Shown: piece by piece, positions 10,494 through 20,368 of the stretch
How positions within the stretch are numbered: the first letter of the stretch is position 1
How the letters are laid out: each line of letters begins with the position of its first letter
Assembly (NCBI GenBank): GCA_949130485.1
Contig: OX422200.1
Span: 4,944,274 to 5,008,273, forward strand
Length of the DNA stretch: 64,000 nt
Origin: Agelas oroides
Lineage: Eukaryota; Porifera; Demospongiae; Agelasida; Agelasidae
Reading direction: 5' to 3'
Translations under genes and position numbers: made by a program
The notes under the pieces: generated by a model
Database searches by the model: none
Seen by the model: only the letters and a program-made list of their open reading frames with translations
What the model was told of the DNA's origin: nothing

Positions 10494-11882
10494 CTCTTCC
10501 TTTTGGGCTTCACCTTCTCAGTCATAGCACCAGAAGGCCAATAGAGGCTGTCAGAAATGCCAGAGCTGGAAGACTTAGCAGTCCACATAGCCTCAGACAG
10601 CTTTAGATCACATGATTGAAGCTGGAGACTTAGTGAAAAGGGAAACCCCAAGTCACAGATAGCTGCAAAATCTCCTTCAAGAACAGCTACTTTAATGGCC
10701 CTGTCAACCATTTTGTGGGCGTATTTTCAGTGCCTCTGTCATGCTTTCTACAGCATTAACTTCTCGGAACACATTAATTGCACCAATCTGGAGTAATCGA
10801 GTATTGTTATACTTGTTAGTTTCAGTAGCAGTTTTAAGCCTCCTGCCAGCCCTATCTGTCACCTTATAAAGAAGATGGGTTGCAATCATGTCGTAAGGGT
10901 TCCTGACCACATGTATTGCTCGAATTGGTATCCTTATTGACTCCTTTACATGGTAAAAGCCCTCTTTAAATTGGTCTGAGAATCTGCAGTATGCCCATGA
11001 TGTAAGTGCTGCATCTTTGTCACCAATAACTTGCAATTGCTTGTATCTTCCCTGCCATGGCGAATCTGTGTGCAGGGTGTACCCTTTCACATTATTTTTA
11101 GCTGTCCTCCAGCCAGACGTAGCTTGGTACCAACTGTCTTTATACAGCTCATTAAATAAAATTCTTTATCCTGTACTTGAAAGTTTTTCCCTTCACCCAT
11201 TCACCAAAAACATTGTATTGATGTGCTATAACTATGTTTGGGTGAGCATCCATCAGGCTGGCTATAATGCTGTGACCACTTCTGGGATAGCCAATGAAGA
11301 ACACAAACTTTTCTACATCCTCTACTGTCTGCTTGGAAAGAGGAATGAAGGGATGGGTTGACAATTCATCGGTTTCCCTCGCTGCCAATGCTTTGCTTGT
11401 TTTCAGGGTTCTACTTGCACTCAGGTACTTTGTGGATGATTTAGATGCCTTTATCTCCATTCTCACAGTTGGCCTTGTCTCGAACCCATCATCAACATTT
11501 TCATTGTGGTCGTGAATGACAGATGGGGAGTTCCTAACTTTGCGGTTTGACAATTCCTTAGTATGTGGAACTTTGACACCAACACCTGATGATCTTATCT
11601 CACCTTCAATTTCATGGCTATTTGCCACCTGAATTTGAGTAACTCTGAGATGAAGAAATGCAACAGATATCAGAGCTAGTAGAGAAAGACCAGTAGCTAG
11701 CTTATCACGCATTTTGTATTATTTCTCAGCAATGCTACTCTTGCAGTAGCAACACAAGTACTGGATAGCAGTTATAGCATGCACTAACAGACCACTATGT
11801 AACATTCCTCAGTTTCCCCGTGCAGGACATGTCCACATAAGGGACATACACTACACATTCTTTGTTACTGCACTAGCTACTA

Positions 11883-12305
11883 TATATATATCACTGTAAA
11901 AACATTTGGGTTACTTCAACCATATTTTGGTCATCTCAGTTGCATGCCTGTTGTGTACGTGACACGTTACAAACTTCAAGGGATGCTTCCAATTTGCTTA
12001 AGTGTAGTTGAGACGCTTCTTGCAGAAAGCTATTTGGCTACATTCCTGGCATTTCTACCATAACCATGCAACCAAGGAACTCCTCCAGGGGCGGATGCGT
12101 AGGATCAAAGAAACACCAAACCTTACCAGAAATGCTGATTTATAGGCCTTCTGCAAGATGATCCTAATTTAACAAAAGGGAGAAGCTTCTCAACTACACT
12201 TTGATTCAAATTGTAAGCATCCCTTGATGAAGTTCATGTTTCACTTACACAACAGGCATGCAACTGAGATGACCAAAATATGGTTGAAGTAACCCAAATG
12301 TTTTT
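11883..12305. mobile_element. Foldback element with about 130-bp inverted arms, copy A only
   Basis: The left arm begins AAAAACATTTGGGTTACTTC near 11898, and the right arm ends with its complement at 12305. Arms stay similar for about 130 bases (both contain GCATGCCTGTTGTGTA). A 23-bp direct repeat, starting CTTTGTTACTGCACTAGCTA, flanks the insertion at 11860-11882 and 12306-12328. Copy B has that sequence only once, near 38873. It is therefore an insertion with an unusually long target duplication, or two rounds of rearrangement. Related sequence occurs near 54180-54310 and 62150-62280. Confidence 0.75.
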
Positions 12306-13366
12306 CTTTGTTACTGCACTAGCTACTAGGATGCAAACAAATGTGTATGCATAGTCTGAGAAACAGAATAGTAGTACAGTAATGCGTGATTAGGTTTTCC
12401 ACATTCCTGCTGCTATAAGTAGCTTCCAGGCAGGTACCAACAAATATGATGCAAGTATTTGTAGTTTACCATATAGTTTCATTGGTCAGTACATGGTAAT
12501 AATGTGTGCTGGAGGTACCAATCATATTGTGCCAGTTTATAGTAGAATGTATCAGAACCTCGACGTAATTGCAAAGCTCCCTATAGTGAGGCAGTGTAGT
12601 GAAATCACAGCCCACAGCTTTTATGGTGAAGTCAAGTCAGCTTACACATACTTTAATTGCATGATGCACTGTGGCCCAGTGGATCGTTAGACATGGGGTC
12701 AACACTCTTTGCCAAGAACAACATGATTGGGAATGAGGCACTACACAATGGGCTGGAATAGATTTTGATGGTCAGAGGATTAAACACTTTATGTGTGCAG
12801 CAGAGGCCATACATGAGTGGAGGATTGAGAGCAGAGAAGGGAGAGAGAGCCCAGGAGGGAGGAGGTTGGGAAGTGGAGAAGGGGTGGTATACACCAACAA
12901 ACCTACTCACATGTATATTTGTATATCGTGGGCAAGAATCTATGTAGTTAGACATGTCATTGGGTTTACCATTGAAGAGGACGTGTGGGAGGGTGGAAAG
13001 GGGAGAGAGGGAGAAGTATACTTGTATAGCAGCACTTGTATCACACCGTATTGCTACCAATGATGAAAGCAATCCCATTCTTGGTATAAAATCTGATGAT
13101 TATTATTGCTATTCCAGTCAGGACAACAAAAGCAGTTGCTCCTGGTATATAGCTCCTACAAGTCTCATAATATGTATACAGACATTTAGATTTGACTGGA
13201 CCACCAGCTTACAGAGACAACCTTTGACATAAAGTTCTGGCAAGGTGATGAATGAGCTAGGTCCTAATCATTCGATCTGGATCACACAAAATGTGTATTT
13301 ATGCAAAGTGTTTTAGAATTATGCTCTCAGCTATATGAATGGGTTAATAATTCAACAGCTAGATTT

Positions 13367-13372
13367 TTTATT
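13367..13372 (-). terminator. Poly(A) signal for ST2 copy A
   Basis: TTTATT on the plus strand is AATAAA on the minus strand, about 55 bases after the ST2 stop codon. The copy B gene has the same signal at 40101-40106. Confidence 0.5.
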
Positions 13373-13427
13373 CAAATAATAAATAATGATATGATTTAGA
13401 TTCTTCAACTACAGTTACTACATCACA

Positions 13428-14597
13428 TTACATCCAGTCAGTTTTATTCCACTGCAGTAGCTTTAATAGTGCTTTATTGTAGGGTTCAAAAGTATTCTGC
13501 AGCAGCTGTTTGTCTGATGTGGAGAGTTGTTGATGGACTGGAGTGTTTTCATACTTCCCTTTGTTGTACACATGAGTACCAATTATTTTATTATCTGGCA
13601 TGGGCTTAAGTCCGAGAAACTGAAATACTTGTTTCATTATAATGCTTGTGTTTTGGTACATTTCTTCACTGTTTATCAGCAAGATGTTCTCTGCTGGAAA
13701 ATTGCACAACCAGTTTGACAAGTGTATGTAGTAAAGTCCTTCAAATATCATGTTTTTTGATTGATGAAATGTACAACGCATGTGTCTCCAGTTCTGTGTC
13801 AAAGTTGCGGCACTTACTTTTGAGGTCCTATCAAAGAAGGCCTTTGACTCTTCCTGAATAACTGAAGTGATTGGAGTTGATTTTGTTATCTTGTTTCCCC
13901 TCCTCACTCGCATTAAAAAATTGGATACAAACCTATCAACTGGATTACGCAGTAGCATTACAATTCTTGCCTGTTTTCCACAAGCCCAAAATATTCTCTC
14001 AGGCACAAGGCAGTGGACCATGTATCCAACACTTGATTCACCAGTGATGACTCCTTTGGGAAAGTTTGACAAATACCATCTCCACTGTTTCATACTCTTT
14101 GGCTTGTAGTGCTTACCCATGAAAAAGAACACCTCACCTACATGTGGTCCTCTGAGTTTAGCACCTTTGAAATCCGGATGTTTGGAGACGTACTGTATCA
14201 TTGATGTTGATCCACCCTTCCTTGCACCTGCTACAAATAGTCTAGGACAGTCATTATGAACGGGCGGAGTATTTACATATTTGGGATTAGTCATAATGGA
14301 ACCAGGCGGACAGGTACGCAAATCAAAGTCTAAATCAGTGCCAAGTCGAGTCAGTGTTTTAGTTTTGTAATCTAGTGGTAGACTCGGGGGTCCCTGAGCA
14401 TTGAACTCTGTCTTCTGTGTAGAAAAACCTGATGTCTGAGTCTGGGGATGTCCATCCTTCACCAGCTCGAGCTCTCTTTTTGTGGTTTCTGGTTTGAATG
14501 CAGTCCTGTAATATGTTAGCAGTAGAATTATGACGGTAACAGTGCAAAGCATGAAAATTTTAAAAATCTTGCCATATTGTTTGAGCACGCACACCAT
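13428..14597 (-). CDS. Carbohydrate sulfotransferase-like type II membrane protein (ST2), copy A
   Basis: An intronless open frame of 389 residues. Residues about 11-30 (IFKIFMLCTVTVIILLLTYY) form a signal-anchor helix after a short basic N-terminus, so the enzyme domain should face the Golgi lumen. A Pro/Thr-rich stem runs to about residue 115. The catalytic domain starts at CPRLFVAGARKGGSTSM (5'-phosphosulfate loop, residues 124-131, with the conserved Lys in RKGG). GESSVGYM lies near 186. The 3'-phosphate motif RIVMLLRNPVDRFVS is at 211-225, and GLYYIHLSNWL near 287 resembles heparan sulfate sulfotransferases. The family uses PAPS to sulfate glycans; the exact acceptor cannot be told. Copy B (40170-41333) is 387 residues and very similar. 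The ATG at 14597 starts just before the anchor. Confidence 0.9.
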   Translation of the reverse strand: MVCVLKQYGKIFKIFMLCTVTVIILLLTYYRTAFKPETTKRELELVKDGHPQTQTSGFSTQKTEFNAQGPPSLPLDYKTKTLTRLGTDLDFDLRTCPPGSIMTNPKYVNTPPVHNDCPRLFVAGARKGGSTSMIQYVSKHPDFKGAKLRGPHVGEVFFFMGKHYKPKSMKQWRWYLSNFPKGVITGESSVGYMVHCLVPERIFWACGKQARIVMLLRNPVDRFVSNFLMRVRRGNKITKSTPITSVIQEESKAFFDRTSKVSAATLTQNWRHMRCTFHQSKNMIFEGLYYIHLSNWLCNFPAENILLINSEEMYQNTSIIMKQVFQFLGLKPMPDNKIIGTHVYNKGKYENTPVHQQLSTSDKQLLQNTFEPYNKALLKLLQWNKTDWM

Positions 14598-17500
14598 TCT
14601 AGACTTCCAGTTTCTGCATGGATTGTAAGTTGTGTAAATGAAGATTACAGTTCACAACTTTGGATTGCCTTTCATAGCTATCACATGTACAAGAAAAGTA
14701 TTGTACTTTCAAGTTTCTCAGTATTAGAAATGTATTATACATTGGTCTATGAATAGCAACTAGTTACACACAAAAAATACCTTGTTGCTCGATATTGCTA
14801 TCTTCAGCTCATGGCTTAGCTGTGTTGTGTTTGTCAACCCTAGATAGCACCAATGGAAGTAGACTGGTATGCAGGAGGCTATAGAGATACAAAACCTGGT
14901 GGCTGCGGTGTAGCATCAGAGTAGCTACTTTGAAATTTGATACATTCCAAGATAAAGCGTACCTTTTTATGGTATACATAAGTTCTCCTTTTTGTAACTA
15001 TTAAGTCTGACTGTTACTCAGTGGCTGATTAATGTTAACTTGATACAAACATTCATTATGTGGAATGATATGTGAAAATATGATATGGATATATCAAAGT
15101 AAAATGCCCTCCGATTGATTGTGTAAAAGTATGATACCAATAATGGGGGAAGGTGTCCCAACAAAGGATGTTTTATATTTTACATGCTCTGCCTCCTCCT
15201 TTGGGCTCTGAATGGAGGATGATGCTGTGAGAATTGCTGTTGTTCTTCGTCTCTAACTTTCTTTGTACCCAGGTAACCAACGTTGCAGAATGGAGGTTGA
15301 TGGATTTGCCGCCCATGATCTCATTTGTATCAAGAGTGAGGGTCATCATTTGTGTGATGGTGCTATCAATAAGATATCACTTGGTTTTGGCAGGAGTCAC
15401 CTCCATTTAGAGCCATTGAGACTAAGCAGTACACTTACCAATGCCACCAGAAAATCCAGCTGCACACTCATAAGGGATGCCACCAGCCAAGATACATTTG
15501 CAGCATCACATATTCTCCTTGCCACCAGTGAGCCAAGAGCAGCTGCATGGCTACAAAGGAAGAGGATGACCAGAATCTGACAGCAACACACCACTTTACA
15601 CTTGTTGTGTTGAGACTTCTAGAGCACTTGAACCAGATGCACTGGAACTGGTTCGAGAGATTGGGATACAAACTGTGACCCAAGATATGAAACCATGTGC
15701 AAACAGATCTCTCACAGTGCAGGAGGGAACACAGTTGCAATTCATAAGTAAATTTCAAAATTATGATTCATAATTGTGTTCCAAAAATTGTATACTCTTT
15801 ATATAAGAGCATATATATGTATGTTTCATACATCTGGTAAGGAAGACTCTTTTACTGCTTGTGCATACATTTCCATGTTGCTGTTGGTTGAATGCTTTCC
15901 CTTGGAATTGAAAGGTATAGTTATAATGAGTAGAAAGCTGGCTGGAAAGGTTAGGACTAGTACCACTGATTCTGCAGTTTGCATTATATTGCTGGGAAAT
16001 GCCACACATTTGCATTGTTGGGACTTTCCACTGCAAACTTTTGCTGACTCAACTCTAACAATGCTCATGTTAGCTAACAACATAGCCTTGGATATTCTGC
16101 TTTTTTCCCGCCATCAACCTTTACTGCCAACTCTTGCTATTTCTTACAGCCACTGCTAGCTCTAATCCATCACTGCCATCCACACTGCATACTTTCCGCT
16201 CAATTGACACTTTACATTCTTCAGTCATTCCTCCTTGGAAACCAACATTCATTCTACATCAGAGCCATCAACTAGCTTCCCTAGTCAAATTCTTCAGCCT
16301 TGCCCACAGTGTCTTCAGCTGATATCACTGATCTACTTGTAGCAGTTGGCATGTCATGAAGAACAATTGTTGAATGCCACTAGATGTTCAACAACATTTC
16401 CACGAGAGAGTACTCTAAACATTGTATCAGCAACCCACTTCCTCCAACTTCTCGAGTACTGTTTTTCTTCCTTTCTTTCTTTCATGATCCTAGGTGCATT
16501 TTTTGTTGCATGCGACATTGCAAGTCTAGAGCAGCTAGCTATGTGGGGAGGAGGACTGTAAACCACCGATGAGCGAAACGTTGGGCCTCAAAGCAGTGAA
16601 CAAAATGTTTTGCCAACCCCCTCCTACTGTCTTCATCAATAGTGCAGCGCTGCAGAGATGATGTCAGCACTTGAAACTACCCGTACCTACACCCGCACTC
16701 TGAGATACGTACTTCGGTCCAGGGAGATCTATATTGAGGAACCAATTACTTCCCTGGAAATACTGTCGGAGCCCCCCCCCCCCCCAAACGCAGGATGACA
16801 GCATCAACACCATACTGGAGACACTGAACAGCCAATTCAGGCAGTTCCTGTCATTAACGCCGTGCATGCCCCGTACAAGTAGTTTAGAATCTGTCAACTT
16901 TAGCCTCTCCATCCTACCGTTTAGCCCCACACCCACCTCAAGCCCAGCCCACTCCCTTACCCCTGACTCCCCCCAGGACCAGCCACTTCCCCCTCCACTT
17001 AACCCCACTACCAGTCTAACCTCTCCCTGTAGCAATAGCTCCCACCATGAAGAATCCTTATCCAGATCCCCCAAACTATTCAGACCCACCATCACAACCC
17101 AGGACAAATGACAATCCTCCCCTCCCCTCCCTCAACGATCCTCACGCACTGGCAGAAGGCACAAGTTACACAATTATGCCAGTCTCACCTCAACCAATGG
17201 AAGCTACAATGTGTGTATCAGTGTTGGTGCTCCCCCACCCAACACCCCAACTGCAGAGAATTCAACCACAGAGGAGCATTCATAGGAGAACCACCCACCA
17301 TATCAACTGGAAAGAGGCGATCGGTGCTTGACTACGGCAGTGAACACAGTGAACTAATATAAATGAATCCTGCTGAAAGAGCACTTCAACCATGATGGAG
17401 GGTAGATTTTTGGAGCACAACAATGAGGAAACAAGAGCACAGAAGCAACTATCACCGAATTTGTGGTGTGTAGTGTCAGTAGCTAGATCAAAACAAGATT

Positions 17501-18360
17501 GTAAATGAGAATGATCTTTCCATTCATGAACTTACATAGCTGTATACCTACTTGGATACACTAACAGAATACCTTTGAACAGCATTTAATCTGATACGGA
17601 TCTATTCCTCTACTTAACACTTCTGGATAGGGTAGCACAAACCTGTTGCTATAATTACAGTTGTTCCAAAATGAGAGCCTATTAAGTAATACTAAGGAGA
17701 TGCTGTATCATCCTTGGAGTGAGCCTGAGCAAGTAGCTGATTACATAAAAGATCCCATAGCCCATTAAGACCACTGTTTTATTATCACCATTGTTTTTGT
17801 CTGTTGTTGGATGTAGTCACAAGCAAAAATGACACAATGCCCTATTGCTGGTTGCACCAGCATGTAGACAAGGCCAGAGTCCAAATAAGTTTCCAAACTG
17901 CTGTTCCAACAAAGTAAGAGACATGGACTGACTGGGAGCTTCAATAGTTGATCTAGAATGAGAAGTAGATGCCAATCCAGACCAACTGACTAGCCAATAT
18001 GGTTTTGTAATGCATGGTAGTCTGGGATTTATGGTCAATAACCACCCTCATCTAAGGCCAAAGGTGCTTATTATAATCCCAAGCTATCTGGGTAAGTGTA
18101 AGGAGATTTTCTCTGACATTATATAGCTTATGTTCATAACCCCAAAGGGAAATGGTAAAACACAATACAAAAAAGGAAAAAAACAAACAAACAAACAAAC
18201 AAAACACAGACTATATGTTTGTGTCCATGGAGTTCAGTATGTCCTCAGTTGTGGTGACGTGGGTAGGTGCAGTCATCTCCAAAACATCTGTGGTATTGCT
18301 AACCACTGGATCTTCCTCACACACACAATCCAAGGTCATTTACAAAAGCACCCAGCCAAT
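14598..18360. other. Repeat-rich intergenic tail, copy A (first part)
   Basis: No supported gene. Most of it aligns with copy B (41334-48697), but copy B has extra insertions and a local duplication. The longest frames (for example 15263-15580 and 16734-17331) do not stay open in copy B. A C-rich, proline-coding-like patch at 16770-17110 may be a decayed gene or element. A relic at about 17718 (GAGCCTGAGCAAG) resembles an end of the composite element at 45083-47671. Confidence 0.55.
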
Positions 18361-18610
18361 ATCCACCACCATACTAACGAAAAGTGTTCCGGGTCTTCTT
18401 CCTCTCCAGAATTGCATAGTTTACACGTTGGATTACCAATGGGTCTACCGTCTCTCCTAACTCTGAACCTGACAGCATCACTCTCCAACCCATGGCAACC
18501 TAGGAGGAGCCCGGCCTCACCCTGAAGTTTGACCTGGTTGTGAGGTGAAGCAAATCAGCTGAATGGGTGATCTTCCAGTATTGGTTAGTCAGTAGGTATT
18601 TGGCACAGAT
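18361..18610 (-). pseudogene. LINE-like ORF C-terminal relic, copy A (inverted relative to copy B)
   Basis: On the minus strand this encodes remnants of LLTNQYWKITHSADLLHLTT, then CHGLES and a CxxC motif followed by EEEDPEHF. That resembles the cysteine-rich region at the C-terminus of LINE ORF2 proteins. It is the reverse complement of 49001-49245 in copy B, while the flanks are collinear. The minus-strand frame continues loosely into 18623-18844 (AAGRQKVDTWGGLLKDLEAL). LINE assignment is by motif resemblance only. Confidence 0.5.
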
Positions 18611-19076
18611 AACATTTCATGCCTAACAGTAGCTAAGCAGTGTTGATCTTGCTTTCCAAATGCTCCAGCCTCCAATCCTTGGATGGACATTAGAAGAAAG
18701 AGCCTCGAGATCCTTCAACAGACCCCCCCATGTGTCTACCTTCTGTCTACCTGCTGCAATCCATGTGGTCAGATCTTCCAGGCCTGCCCCTCTCTGTATT
18801 TGTGTACTGCATATGATGAAAGGCTTGCCTGGGAACATGTGCACTTACCTCACAAGAGTGGTTCTTGTTCGCAACAAAATTCCACTTCTCAAAGAATTCA
18901 AGTATGAACAGTAAGCAAGCAGCCAGCCTTTCTAGAAATGTGTGAACAACTTCACATCACAGCTAGTGCATGCACCTTTTCCATGCAGCTGCTACTTTGC
19001 CAATTCTTAACTCACACTTGGTGCAATTTTGTAACTTAGACTCAGTGTCCAGTAATTCAGCAAGCATCTTGCTTTC

Positions 19077-19182
19077 TGGGTCCCTGGTCCTTGGGTCCTA
19101 AGGTCCTTGGGTTTCCAGTCCTTGGGTCCCCAGTCCTTAGGTTCTTGGGTCCCTGGTCCTTGGTTCCTCAGTCCCTGGGTCC
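19077..19182. repeat. Degenerate minisatellite (CCTTGGGTCC-type), copy A
   Basis: About seven imperfect units of 12-16 bases built on GTCCTTGGGTCC and variants. The same array is at about 50042-50150 in copy B, almost unchanged. Confidence 0.8.
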
Positions 19183-19387
19183 AGTGTTTATGGTATCCCG
19201 ATTGTTACATGCTTCACACTAGCTTCTCCTATGGTGTAAGCTAATAATAACGAAATCATGTGACTTCGAATTACAGTTCAGAGGATTGGTGTTACTCACT
19301 GTAGGCGACAGTAAGTACTCATGTATAATGATATTGTTCCAAGAGAGTGAGAAATATATTTCAATCAATAAAAATATTTCTGGAATC

Positions 19388-19466
19388 CAGCTGGAATTTG
19401 AACCCAAGACCTTCTGCACGCTAGTCAGATGCTGTTAGCTACTACTGAGCCACTCAGACCAGAAGA
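19388..19466 (-). repeat. tRNA-like SINE head, copy A
   Basis: On the minus strand, TGGCTCAGTAGTAGC resembles a tRNA A box, and GGGTTCAAATTCC about 50 bases later resembles a B box. The spacing fits a tRNA-derived SINE promoter. A weaker second copy in the same orientation is at about 19700-19772 (GTGGCTTAGTAGTGAAAG then GGTTTCAAATTT). The element lies in the duplicated tail and is also present at 50358-50436. A functional tRNA is unlikely because the arms do not pair well. Confidence 0.55.
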
Positions 19467-20017
19467 CAAGCTATATAAGACAGCATTGCCTAGAGTCTTC
19501 AGCCCAATTCCTACTGAGTCACTCTCTCAAAGCTGGAGTATGCTGATTGGCTGAAATAAGCAAGCAGTTGTGACACACTTTGATGGCCTGGTAGTAGCCG
19601 TAACCATGGCTGCTGGTGAACCTTTGGACGGTTGATATTTCCAGATATTAGGCACTCATAATGAAGTGGTTTCGAGAAAGTGAGAATTGAATCCACTTAA
19701 AAACATCCAACTTAAATTTGAAACCAAAATCTTTTGAATACCAGTCAGCTACTTTCACTACTAAGCCACTTGGGCAGCTGATGGTAAAAGATGGAAAGGA
19801 AGTGGTTTTGTTTACCAAGGAGGTTGAAGTCCATGTTATTGAGGACCAGATTAGCAGTTGCTGGTGGATAGTTATTATATGATGCTGTGACTGACTTGCT
19901 GTTTACAGATGTGTCTTTGCTGCTTGGACTGCATAAGGTTAGTAACACTGTGCACTACCCTTGAGACTTTGAGAAGGTAATCTTGTGAATCACTCCTGTG
20001 GAGGAGATGGCTCCCCT

Positions 20018-20019
20018 GC
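20018..20019. other. Junction of the tandem duplication (copy A end / copy B start)
   Basis: Copies A and B align up to GATGGCTCCCCTG, ending at 20018 in A and 51007 in B, then diverge completely. The sequence after 20018 leads within 350 bases into the RTK ectodomain exons, so the duplication breakpoint lies in or just upstream of the 5' part of the RTK gene. Confidence 0.85.
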
Positions 20020-20368
20020 CCACAGGCAAGCGTGCTTCATTGTGCTTCATTGTTACAGTTCAATGTAAGAACATTTTTATTGGTAAGTGATTGCACACAG
20101 GCAAGCATATACATCATGTGTGCTCACACTCACCTAGTATTGTGCAAGTATAGTTACAAACTTTGGCTTGTAGTCACATTGACTGTACCAATACTTCATT
20201 ATGTTAAGTATTGTTTAGTGATGCTATGATTAGGTTCATACATTTTTAGGAAAGTTACTAGTCTGTGAAGTACTGATTTCTCAGGAGAATGCTTCTGTCA
20301 GCTAGGTAATATAGATGCTGCTTCTCTATTTTATTTGTTGTTCTCCTTTCCATTACATCTATACACAG

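Larger units (their letters stand above)
6084..10724 (-). mobile_element. Retrocopy-like coding segment inserted into ST1 copy A (itself split by a Ty3 element)
   Basis: This is the 4.6-kb block missing from copy B. Apart from the Ty3/gypsy element at 6613-10493, it consists of two flanks, 10494-10724 and 6084-6612, that read as protein on the minus strand. The first begins MVDRAIKVAVLEGDFAAICD and runs into a basic stretch (KPKRKRKRRRRK) resembling a nuclear localisation signal. The second reads HGWTPVVGRRKKKTPLPEYV and ends TRGTMNWTPIAGRTRARLKG before a stop near 6190. About 90 bases further on, AATAAA lies next to the insertion edge. A coding region followed by a poly(A) signal at the border suggests a 5'-truncated reverse-transcribed copy of an mRNA or a LINE 3' end. 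The protein is not recognised. Confidence 0.5.
5895..11712 (-). pseudogene. Sulfotransferase 1, copy A (disrupted)
   Basis: This is the minus-strand paralogue of the open gene at 37372-38724. It begins at 11712 with the same signal-anchor start (MRDKLATGLSLLALISVAFL) and keeps the PAPS-binding motif GYPRSGHSIIASLMDAHP and the motif RAIHVVRNPYDMIATHLL. It is broken in several ways. One 35-residue repeat of the stem region is absent, a frameshift near 11155-11180 ends the first frame, and a 4.6-kb insertion (6084-10724) splits the domain. A deletion of about 60 bases near 5990 removes part of the C-terminal segment. The end of the gene, with the original stop position, is at 5895. In life it would have been a Golgi type II sulfotransferase. 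Copy B probably supplies the function. Confidence 0.85.
11713..13427. other. Intergenic region between ST1 and ST2, copy A
   Basis: The two minus-strand sulfotransferase genes are separated by 1.7 kb. The region holds the foldback insertion at 11883-12305 and a purine-rich stretch at about 12820-13020 (GGGAGAGAGA, GGAGAAGG), also present at 39430-39630. An AATAAA-type signal for ST2 is at 13367-13372 on the minus strand. No further gene was seen, and short open frames here do not persist in copy B. Confidence 0.6.

Noticed and set aside
12820-13020. Arg/Gly-rich ORFs in the purine-rich patch
   Set aside because: Frames arise from GGGAGAGAG repeats and are not conserved in the copy at 39430-39630.
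15263-15580. 105-residue ORF in the copy A tail
   Set aside because: The frame is not maintained in the duplicated segments at 42240-42570, and no domain is recognisable.
16555-16605. Possible hammerhead ribozyme core (CGATGAGCGAAACG)
   Set aside because: Stem II is absent and no consistent stems I and III were found. The motif resembles the GATGA...GAAACG layout common near retroelement 3' ends.
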